From positions 1 to 7,180 of the forward strand of contig JASLJL010000266.1 of the NCBI GenBank assembly GCA_030152405.1: a stretch of 7,180 bases of DNA. Reading direction: 5' to 3'. The translations under genes and the position numbers were made by a program. Source of the DNA: Gordonia sp. (in: high G+C Gram-positive bacteria) (lineage in GTDB: Bacteria > Actinomycetota > Actinomycetes > Mycobacteriales > Mycobacteriaceae). Below the pieces are notes generated by a model. That model saw only the letters and a program-made list of their open reading frames with translations. It did not search any database and was not told the DNA's origin. Positions 1 through 5,366 of this stretch are shown in pieces (position 1 is the first letter of the stretch; every line of letters begins with the position of its first letter).

Positions 1-1
1 G

Positions 2-103
<102 letters not shown>

Positions 104-111
104 TCGCTTCT

Positions 112-1440
112 GTGGCACGCCTTTTCGGCACCGACGGCGTCCGAGGCCGGGCCAACGACCAGCTCTCCCCAGAGTTGGCGTTGCGCCTGGCTTCGGCCGC
201 CGTTTCTGTTCTCGGTGCAGATGCGAGCTCCCGACCCCGAGTTGTGGTCGGTCGAGATCCCCGAGCGTCCGGTGAGCTGTTGGAGGCTGCACTCTGTGCG
301 GGCCTCGCGGCGGCCGGAGCGGACGCGATCCGAGTCGGCGTGGTGCCGACTCCCGCAGTCGCCTTTCTGACCGCCGACTATGCCGCCGACTTCGGCGTCA
401 TGATCTCGGCGTCGCACAATCCCATGCCGGACAACGGCATCAAATTCTTCGCCGCGGGCGGACACAAGCTCGCCGACGACGTGGAAGACGCCATCGAGGC
501 GGCCATGGACCAACCCGCGCCGCGCCCGACGGGCGCCGGTGTCGGACGACTCCTCGACGCGCCCGACGCCGAGGAACGCTATCTGCGTCACCTCTCGGCG
601 TCCGTGGACGCGCGCCTCGACGGTCTGACGATCGTCGTGGACGGCGCCAACGGAGCGGCCTCCACGGTCGGTCCGCACGCCTATGAGGCGGCGGGCGCCA
701 CCGTCATCGCGATCCACTCCGATCCCGACGGCCTCAACATCAACGACGGGTGCGGCTCCACGCATCTCGACGTCCTGCAGGCCGCGGTCCTCGAGCACGG
801 CGCCGACCTGGGGCTCGCCCACGACGGCGACGCGGACCGTTGCCTCGCGGTCGACTCGACCGGCGCGATCGTCGACGGCGACATGATCATGGCGATCCTC
901 GCCATCGACATGCATGAGCGCGGCGAGCTGACCGACGACGTCCTCGTCGCCACCGTCATGAGCAATCTCGGCCTCCACCTCGCGATGCGCGAGGCGGGCA
1001 TCGAGGTGAAGGTGACCGGTGTCGGCGACCGCTACGTGCTCGAGGAGCTCCGCAACGGCGGATACGCCCTCGGCGGTGAGCAGTCCGGGCACATCGTGAT
1101 CCCGGCGGCGGGCACCACGGGCGACGGAGTCCTCACCGGGCTCATGCTCGCCGGTCGTGTCGCGTCCACCGGCAAGCGTCTCGCCGACCTCGCCGCCGTC
1201 GTCACCGTTCTGCCGCAGGAACTCATCAACGTCCCGGTCAGCGACAAGCACGCCGTGGCGGTCGCCGAGACTGTTCAAGACGCGGTTCGCGTGGCCGAGG
1301 CAGAACTCGACGGCTCCGGCCGAATCCTGTTGCGTCCCTCGGGAACCGAACAGCTTGTGCGCGTGATGGTGGAGGCGGGCACCGCCGAGGACGCTCGCGG
1401 TATCGCCGAACGCGTGGCCGCGGTCGTCGCCGCGGTCTGA
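112..1440 (+). CDS. glmM: Phosphoglucosamine mutase GlmM
   Basis: This cytosolic enzyme interconverts glucosamine-6-phosphate and glucosamine-1-phosphate, the step after GlmS in UDP-GlcNAc synthesis for peptidoglycan. The 442-residue product matches the usual family length of about 445. It opens with [12 protein letters not shown], typical of the family. The phosphoserine loop ISASHNP lies at 98-104, with Ser101 as the expected phosphorylated residue. The metal-binding loop DGDADR is at 238-243, the sugar-binding loop GGEQSGH at 321-327 and the phosphate-binding loop [14 protein letters not shown] at 408-421, so all four functional loops are intact. The Gln after SGTE, where many bacteria have Pro, also occurs in mycobacterial GlmM as I recall it. 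The GTG start is chosen because the conserved N-terminus begins there. No clear Shine-Dalgarno is visible, so translation may be coupled to rpsI. Short overlapping frames inside the gene look like coding shadows. Confidence 0.97.
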   Translation: MARLFGTDGVRGRANDQLSPELALRLASAAVSVLGADASSRPRVVVGRDPRASGELLEAALCAGLAAAGADAIRVGVVPTPAVAFLTADYAADFGVMISASHNPMPDNGIKFFAAGGHKLADDVEDAIEAAMDQPAPRPTGAGVGRLLDAPDAEERYLRHLSASVDARLDGLTIVVDGANGAASTVGPHAYEAAGATVIAIHSDPDGLNINDGCGSTHLDVLQAAVLEHGADLGLAHDGDADRCLAVDSTGAIVDGDMIMAILAIDMHERGELTDDVLVATVMSNLGLHLAMREAGIEVKVTGVGDRYVLEELRNGGYALGGEQSGHIVIPAAGTTGDGVLTGLMLAGRVASTGKRLADLAAVVTVLPQELINVPVSDKHAVAVAETVQDAVRVAEAELDGSGRILLRPSGTEQLVRVMVEAGTAEDARGIAERVAAVVAAV

Positions 1441-1459
1441 CCGACACCTGACTGAAGAC

Positions 1460-1483
1460 GTCCCCCCCACACGGCCGGGGGAC
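1460..1483 (+). terminator. GC stem-loop after glmM, possible intrinsic terminator or attenuator
   Basis: GTCCCCC at 1460-1466 is perfectly complementary to GGGGGAC at 1477-1483, giving a 7-bp stem with a 10-base loop. It begins 20 bases after the glmM stop. No T-run follows, so it is not a classical rho-independent terminator. Actinobacteria often use GC hairpins lacking a T-tract, which keeps termination plausible. It could equally protect the glmM mRNA 3' end or partly attenuate read-through into the downstream small genes. Confidence 0.45.
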
Positions 1484-1511
1484 CCGGTTACACGGCGTGT
1501 CGCGGAACCGG
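1484..1511 (+). promoter_or_regulatory. Nested inverted repeat upstream of the small-gene cluster
   Basis: CCGGTT at 1484-1489 is complementary to AACCGG at 1506-1511. Immediately inside the left arm lies the palindrome ACACGGCGTGT at 1490-1500 (4-bp arms around GGC). As RNA this could form one hairpin with a 5-base bulge on the right side. As DNA it could be an operator 27 bases upstream of the ATG at 1538, overlapping where a -35 or spacer would lie. No bound regulator can be named. In a sequence this rich in GC, short repeats also arise by chance. Confidence 0.3.
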
Positions 1512-1537
1512 ACCGCGGACCTGTGCGTCTAACGGGT

Positions 1538-1843
1538 ATGAGCGCAATTCCATCGGGAGACGTCCGGGTCGACGTCGACGCCCTGCACGGGCGAGCCGAG
1601 CGGCAGGCGGCGCTGGCCGGCGACGCCTCCGACTGCGTCGCCGAACTGCGGTCGGGAGGATTCGGTGAATGGTGGCGCGACGGCAGGCCGAACGACCTGA
1701 ACGCGCGGGTCGCCGACATCGCGGACCGGCTGAGTGCGGCCGCCTGCGCTGTGGACGACTTCACCGACGGACTTCGCCTCCGCATGGCTGAGCTCGAGGC
1801 GGCGGACGACGCCGCCGCCCGAGGACTGGCGGGTCGGCGATGA
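1538..1843 (+). CDS. Unknown 101-aa WXG100-like helical protein
   Basis: I cannot assign a function. The product is 101 residues, probably all-helical: helix about 11-38, a loop with FGEWWRDGRP at 42-51, then helix about 53-94. A protein of about 100 residues with a Trp-containing turn at its centre resembles the WXG100/ESAT-6-like family, but the motif is W-R-D-G (WxxG) rather than strict WxG. There is no Tyr, so no YxxxD/E secretion signal, and no signal peptide or membrane segment. The ATG at 1538 is preferred over an in-frame GTG at 1523, because the extra MRLTG adds nothing recognisable and TCTAACGGGT just upstream of the ATG resembles the start region of glmS. No Shine-Dalgarno is evident, so it may be leaderless. 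It overlaps the next gene by ATGA. From memory, M. tuberculosis has a similar-sized unknown gene (Rv3440c) at the same place. Confidence 0.8.
   Translation: MSAIPSGDVRVDVDALHGRAERQAALAGDASDCVAELRSGGFGEWWRDGRPNDLNARVADIADRLSAAACAVDDFTDGLRLRMAELEAADDAAARGLAGRR
1826..1833 (+). promoter_or_regulatory. Shine-Dalgarno-like CTGGCGGG for the 181-aa gene
   Basis: CTGGCGGG is followed by 6 bases and then the ATGA stop/start overlap at 1840-1843. The GGCGGG core is a moderate match to the anti-Shine-Dalgarno and sits at the correct distance. It lies inside the last codons of the upstream gene, encoding Leu-Ala-Gly. The same 8-mer at the same distance recurs at the next junction, which supports a role in translational coupling. 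Confidence 0.5.
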
Positions 1844-2385
1844 TCGACAGTTTCATCGAGGTCCTGGAGTCCGGAGCCCGCCTCGGCCTGATCAGCTTCG
1901 ACGAACGAACCGTCCGGGCGCCCCATCACGACGTGACGGTGTTCGACGCCGAGGCGCTCTCCGCCGACGCCCAACGACTGCGGGCGGTCGCGGTCAAGCT
2001 CGACGCCGGGGAGACCCGAGCCGACGCGCGCACCTTCGGAGACGACTGGGACGGCCGCGCAGGCTTGGCCGCGGTCGACGTCGCACAGACGACGACGGGC
2101 CGAATGGCCGATGCGATCGCCGAGCTCGTCGGATGCGCGGACGCTCTCGGCCAGGCCGTCCAGACGGTCGGCGACGTGTTGACGCGGTATCGGTCGGCGA
2201 TGGCCACCGTGTGCGACCCCGGTGTCGTGGCACACGGCGGGCTGTCGCCGGACGACGCGCGCGCGGAGCTGATCGCACGGATGGAGTACGCCGCCGCCGT
2301 CGGCCGGATCGCTTCGTCCACGCTGGTCGACGTGGTCGCCTTGAGCGCGTCGACCGGGGAACTGGTCCTGGCGGGCGACCGATGA
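1840..2385 (+). CDS. Unknown 181-aa protein with a central WXG100-like hairpin
   Basis: No known function is recognised. The 181-residue product has three visible parts. Residues 1-35 form a short N-terminal extension. Residues 36-124 are a predicted two-helix segment broken by FGDDWDGRAG, which holds a true W-x-G (Trp70-Asp71-Gly72). Residues 125-181 form a C-terminal segment starting CDPGVVAHGG and continuing as Ala-rich helix. The W-x-G turn with long flanking helices matches the WXG100 pattern, with additions at both ends. FGDDW-DGR lines up with FGEWWRDGR of the preceding 101-aa protein, suggesting paralogues that might pair. Tyr117 and Tyr150 are not followed by an acidic residue at +4, so no YxxxD/E export signal is seen. 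The ATG overlaps the upstream stop as ATGA and has CTGGCGGG upstream. A large antisense frame here is rejected as a GC artefact. Confidence 0.8.
   Translation: MIDSFIEVLESGARLGLISFDERTVRAPHHDVTVFDAEALSADAQRLRAVAVKLDAGETRADARTFGDDWDGRAGLAAVDVAQTTTGRMADAIAELVGCADALGQAVQTVGDVLTRYRSAMATVCDPGVVAHGGLSPDDARAELIARMEYAAAVGRIASSTLVDVVALSASTGELVLAGDR
2368..2375 (+). promoter_or_regulatory. Shine-Dalgarno-like CTGGCGGG for the 60-aa gene
   Basis: This is identical to the element at 1826-1833: CTGGCGGG, a 6-base spacer, then ATGA at 2382-2385. It encodes Leu-Ala-Gly near the C-terminus of the 181-aa protein. Its presence favours the ATG at 2382 as the true start of the third small gene over any upstream start in the same frame. 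Confidence 0.5.
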
Positions 2386-2564
2386 CCGCCGCCGAGCGCG
2401 TCGCGGCCGCCGGACGTCGCGCCGCAGACGACTTCGACGCTGCCGAACACCGCTACCGCGAGCGCAGGCGAACCCAGGCGCGCATTGCAGGACTGGCGAC
2501 CGATCCGTACGCCGACGCGCCGCTCCCGAGGCTTCTCGCGCCCGCGGTTCGCCGGTCTGACTAG
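2382..2564 (+). CDS. Unknown 60-aa charged small protein
   Basis: The function is unknown. The 60 residues start MTAAERVAAAGRRAADD and end LLAPAVRRSD. Residues 2-38 are rich in Ala, Arg, Glu and Asp and should form one amphipathic, charged helix. A Pro-containing tail follows (DPYADAPLPRLLAP, 41-54). There is no membrane segment, signal peptide or Cys. The frame stays open upstream to about 1734, but that extension is Arg/Pro-rich shadow of the two preceding genes. The real start is taken as the ATG forming an ATGA overlap with the 181-aa gene, backed by a Shine-Dalgarno-like element 6 bases upstream. The arrangement suggests a third partner of the same unit, made in fixed ratio. It could also be a C-terminal piece of a longer protein in relatives. 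Its TAG stop forms the first bases of the next gene's putative -10 element. Confidence 0.65.
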   Translation: MTAAERVAAAGRRAADDFDAAEHRYRERRRTQARIAGLATDPYADAPLPRLLAPAVRRSD

Positions 2565-2573
2565 GCTGAGGGC
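2562..2573 (+). promoter_or_regulatory. Leaderless -10 element (TAGGCT) for the hydrolase-like gene
   Basis: TAGGCT at 2562-2567 fits the actinobacterial -10 consensus TANNNT. Exactly 6 bases separate it from the GTG at 2574, so a transcript starting at the usual +7 position would begin on the start codon itself. No TTGACA-like -35 is visible, which is common in mycobacterial promoters. GAGGG at 2568-2572 is only one base from the GTG and therefore too close to act as a Shine-Dalgarno. The TAG of the -10 is also the stop codon of the preceding gene. Confidence 0.55.
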
Positions 2574-3473
2574 GTGGCCGGGAAGAAGAAGGCGGCGCCG
2601 CCGCCCGACAAGCTGATGACGGAACTCGCACGCCGTGGACCCCACAAGGTGGACCGCGGCGATCTCGGAATCGTGGGCATGAGCGGGCAGATATTCGTTC
2701 CGCGCACCGGACGCAAGCTGCCCGCAGTGGCGTTCGCCCACGACTGGGTCGCCGCAGGCGCGCGGTACCGGGACCTGGCGTTCCACCTGGCGTCGTGGGG
2801 CATCGTCGTCGCAGTCCCGGACGGTCAGACCGGGGTGTTCGCATCCGACATCGAGCTGGCGACCGACCTCCGCGCCGCAGTCACCGTGCTGCAGAGCGTC
2901 CAGCTGGGCGATGGCTCGGTCACCGTCGACCCCGACCGCATCGCCGTCGCAGGTCACGGATTCGGATCGGCCGCGGCGATCCGTGCGGCGTCCGACACCG
3001 TGCTGCTCGGCCGCCCGCCGATCCGGCCGCGCGCGCTCGCCGCGGTGTTCCCGTCGCCGACCACCTCCGACCTGCTGCCGGCCGCGTCGACGGTCACCGC
3101 GCAGGCGCTGGTGCTCGCCGCGGGCGGACACCTCGACTCGATGACGGGCAATGCGCTCCCGGTGGCGGAGAACCTCGGCGGTGATGTGGTGTTCCGCACC
3201 ATCGCTGGCGCCGACAACCGCGGCCTCCTCGAACGTCGGAGCCTGAAGTCGTTCATCGGGATCAACGGCGCAGACAAGGCCACGCACCGTCCGGTTCGTG
3301 CCCAGCTCGCCGGATACCTCCTGCACACGCTCACCGGCGACGACACGTATGCGGCGTTCGCCGACCCCGAGACCAGCATGGGCGATGCGATCGCGACCTC
3401 GGTCGACGATGCCGATCGCCCCGAACTCGATCACCTGTCACAACTCCTCGGTGCGAAGCCGCCACGGAAGTAG
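2574..3473 (+). CDS. Alpha/beta-hydrolase-fold protein, probably catalytically dead
   Basis: The 299-residue protein has a basic N-terminus (MAGKKKAAPPP) without a signal peptide, then an alpha/beta-hydrolase core resembling dienelactone hydrolase, chlorophyllase or cutinase-like proteins. The strand LPAVAFAHDW (49-58) sits where the oxyanion-hole loop should be. WGIVVAVPD (75-83) is a core strand. DPDRIAVAGHGFGSAAA (119-135) is the nucleophile elbow. In place of GxSxG it reads G-H-Gly129-F-G, so the nucleophile is missing. LVLAAGGHLDSM (179-190) offers Asp188 as the acid. AGADNRG (211-217) resembles the loop that usually carries the catalytic His, but has Asn215. Fold assignment is fairly confident; loss of activity is inferred. 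It may be a scaffold, binding protein or regulator, or use different residues. From memory, Rv3438 near M. tuberculosis glmS may be its counterpart. The GTG start is supported by the -10 element. glmS begins 18 bases after its stop. Confidence 0.8.
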   Translation: MAGKKKAAPPPDKLMTELARRGPHKVDRGDLGIVGMSGQIFVPRTGRKLPAVAFAHDWVAAGARYRDLAFHLASWGIVVAVPDGQTGVFASDIELATDLRAAVTVLQSVQLGDGSVTVDPDRIAVAGHGFGSAAAIRAASDTVLLGRPPIRPRALAAVFPSPTTSDLLPAASTVTAQALVLAAGGHLDSMTGNALPVAENLGGDVVFRTIAGADNRGLLERRSLKSFIGINGADKATHRPVRAQLAGYLLHTLTGDDTYAAFADPETSMGDAIATSVDDADRPELDHLSQLLGAKPPRK

Positions 3474-3477
3474 CCGG

Positions 3478-3483
3478 TAGTCT
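3478..3483 (+). promoter_or_regulatory. Possible -10 element (TAGTCT) for glmS
   Basis: TAGTCT matches TANNNT and ends 8 bases before the ATG of glmS, so transcription starting 7 bases after the hexamer would leave a leader of only about 2 bases. The 18-base gap between the hydrolase-like gene and glmS contains no purine-rich Shine-Dalgarno, which fits leaderless or near-leaderless translation. Read-through from upstream is also possible. No -35 can be identified. Confidence 0.4.
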
Positions 3484-3491
3484 TAACGACT

Positions 3492-5354
3492 ATGTGCGGA
3501 ATCGTTGGATACGTGGGCTCGCGTCCCGCGCTGGACATCGTCGTCGACGCCCTCAGGCGCATGGAGTACCGGGGATACGACTCCGCAGGCGTCGCGATCC
3601 TCGACGGCGCCGGTGGTCTCGCGGTGGAGAAGAAGGCCGGTCGCCTCGAGAACCTCGACAAGCAGATCGCCGAGGTCGGTCGGGAGTCGCTCACCGGTTC
3701 CACCGGCATGGGACACACCCGCTGGGCGACGCACGGACAGCCGACCGACCGCAACGCGCACCCGCACGTGAGTCTCGACGGCAAACTGGCCGTGGTGCAC
3801 AACGGCATCATCGAGAACTACGCCCCGCTGCGCGCCGAGCTGGAGGGCGCGGGGATCGAGTTCTCGTCCGACACCGACACCGAGACCGCCGTCCACCTGC
3901 TCGAACGCGAGTACGCCTCCGGTGAGCACAAGGGCGACTTCGTGGCCAGCGCCTACGCCACGCTGCGTCGTCTCGAAGGCGCGTTCACGCTCGTCTTCAC
4001 CCACTCCGATCATCCGGACACCATCGTCGCCGCACGTCGTTCCACCCCGCTCGTCGTGGGTGTGGGCGACGGCGAGATGTTCGTCGCGTCCGACGTGACC
4101 GCGTTCATCGAGCACACCCGCGAAGCCGTGGAACTCGGTCAGGACGAGGTCGTCGTGATCACCGCCGACAGTTACGCCGTCACCGACTTCGACGGAAACG
4201 TCACCGGCGGCACCCCGTTCCACATCGACTGGGACCTCGCCGCCGCCGAGAAGGGCGGCTACGACTACTTCATGCTCAAGGAGATCGCCGAGCAGCCCGC
4301 AGCGCTCTCCGACACGCTTCTCGGACACCTGCAGAACGGTCGCATCGTGCTCGACGAGCAACGACTGTCCGATCAGGATCTGCGCGACGTCGACAAGGTG
4401 TTCGTCGTCGCGTGCGGCACCGCCTACCACGCGGGCATGATCGCGAAGTACGCCATCGAGCACTGGACGCGACTCCCCGTCGAGGTGGAGCTGGCCAGCG
4501 AGTTCCGCTACCGCGACCCCGTTCTCGACCGGTCGACGCTCGTCGTGGCGATCAGCCAGTCGGGCGAGACCGCGGACACCCTCGAGGCGGTCCGCCACGC
4601 CAAAGATCAGAAGGCGCGAGTCCTCGCCATCTGCAACACCAACGGCGCTCAGATCCCCCGAGAGTCCGACGCCGTCCTCTACACCCACGCGGGCCCGGAG
4701 ATCGGCGTCGCGTCGACGAAGTGCTTCCTCGCTCAGATCGCCGCGGCGTACATGGTGGGCCTGGCCCTCGCTCAGGCGGTCGGCACCAAGTACCAGGACG
4801 AGGTGGTCCGGGAGTTCGAGGCCCTCGAGCAGATCCCGGCAGCGGTCGAGAAGGTGCTCGAGCAGATGGAGCCGGTCCGTGACCTGGCGCGGACGTTCGC
4901 GTCGTCGGACACCGTCCTCTTCCTCGGCAGGCACGTCGGCTACCCGGTCGCCCTCGAAGGCGCGCTCAAGCTCAAGGAACTGGCGTACATCCACGCCGAG
5001 GGCTTCGCCGCAGGCGAGCTCAAACACGGCCCCATCGCTCTCATCGAGGACGGGCTGCCGGTGATCATCGTGATGCCGTCGCCCACCGGGCGTGCGCTGC
5101 TGCACTCGAAGATGGTCAGCAACATCCGCGAGATCCAGGCCCGCGGCGCGACGACCATCGTGATCGCCGAGCCCGACGACACCGCGGCCGCCGCCGTCGC
5201 CGATCACCTGATCCCGATCCCGGCCACGCCGACGCTGCTGCAGCCGCTCGTCTCGACGGTGCCGCTGCAGGTCTTCGCGGCGACCGTCGCGCAGGCCCGC
5301 GGGTACGACGTCGACAAGCCGCGCAACCTCGCCAAGTCGGTCACCGTCGAATAG
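3492..5354 (+). CDS. glmS: Glutamine--fructose-6-phosphate aminotransferase (isomerizing)
   Basis: GlmS transfers the amide nitrogen of glutamine to fructose-6-phosphate, giving glucosamine-6-phosphate, the committed step of UDP-GlcNAc synthesis. The 620 residues match the family (about 610-625). An N-terminal class II glutaminase domain begins MCGIVGYVG; Cys2 becomes the N-terminal nucleophile once Met is removed. It also carries EYRGYDSAG (25-33), HTRWATHG (75-82) and HNG (103-105). Two SIS isomerase domains follow. The first has ACGTAYHAG (307-315) and SQSGET (355-360). The second has the region around LKLKELAYIHAEGFAAGELKHGP (about 492-514). The C-terminal tail DKPRNLAKSVTVE (608-620), which closes over the sugar site and the ammonia channel, is complete. 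All expected catalytic motifs are present. With only 18 bases upstream, there is no room for the glmS ribozyme of Firmicutes. nnr follows after 12 bases, indicating co-transcription. Confidence 0.98.
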   Translation: MCGIVGYVGSRPALDIVVDALRRMEYRGYDSAGVAILDGAGGLAVEKKAGRLENLDKQIAEVGRESLTGSTGMGHTRWATHGQPTDRNAHPHVSLDGKLAVVHNGIIENYAPLRAELEGAGIEFSSDTDTETAVHLLEREYASGEHKGDFVASAYATLRRLEGAFTLVFTHSDHPDTIVAARRSTPLVVGVGDGEMFVASDVTAFIEHTREAVELGQDEVVVITADSYAVTDFDGNVTGGTPFHIDWDLAAAEKGGYDYFMLKEIAEQPAALSDTLLGHLQNGRIVLDEQRLSDQDLRDVDKVFVVACGTAYHAGMIAKYAIEHWTRLPVEVELASEFRYRDPVLDRSTLVVAISQSGETADTLEAVRHAKDQKARVLAICNTNGAQIPRESDAVLYTHAGPEIGVASTKCFLAQIAAAYMVGLALAQAVGTKYQDEVVREFEALEQIPAAVEKVLEQMEPVRDLARTFASSDTVLFLGRHVGYPVALEGALKLKELAYIHAEGFAAGELKHGPIALIEDGLPVIIVMPSPTGRALLHSKMVSNIREIQARGATTIVIAEPDDTAAAAVADHLIPIPATPTLLQPLVSTVPLQVFAATVAQARGYDVDKPRNLAKSVTVE

Positions 5355-5360
5355 GGGAGG
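5354..5360 (+). promoter_or_regulatory. Strong ribosome binding site for nnr
   Basis: GGGGAGG lies 6 bases before the GTG start at 5367 and overlaps the last base of the glmS stop codon. It is the best Shine-Dalgarno sequence in the window. It fixes the GTG as the nnr start and implies that nnr is translated from a glmS-nnr message rather than a leaderless one. Confidence 0.8.
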
Positions 5361-5366
5361 ACCGCC

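Noticed and set aside
1734..2381. A longer version of the 60-aa protein beginning far upstream (276 codons)
   Set aside because: The extension is Arg/Pro/Asp-rich shadow coding under the 101- and 181-aa genes. The ATGA overlap with a Shine-Dalgarno-like element at 2368 gives a better start at 2382.
1538..2564. Assigning the WXG100-like proteins as type VII secretion substrates
   Set aside because: None of the three proteins has a YxxxD/E motif, and no secretion component is present in the window. Only the fold resemblance is retained.
1926..3434. An open frame of 502 codons on the - strand opposite the small genes and the hydrolase-like gene
   Set aside because: Its composition is Arg/Gly/Ala/Ser-rich with no motif. 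It opposes four + strand genes with coherent starts, overlaps and a recognisable fold.
3474..3491. A glmS ribozyme upstream of glmS
   Set aside because: Only 18 bases separate the genes, far too few for the ribozyme known from Firmicutes. The upstream sequence is coding.
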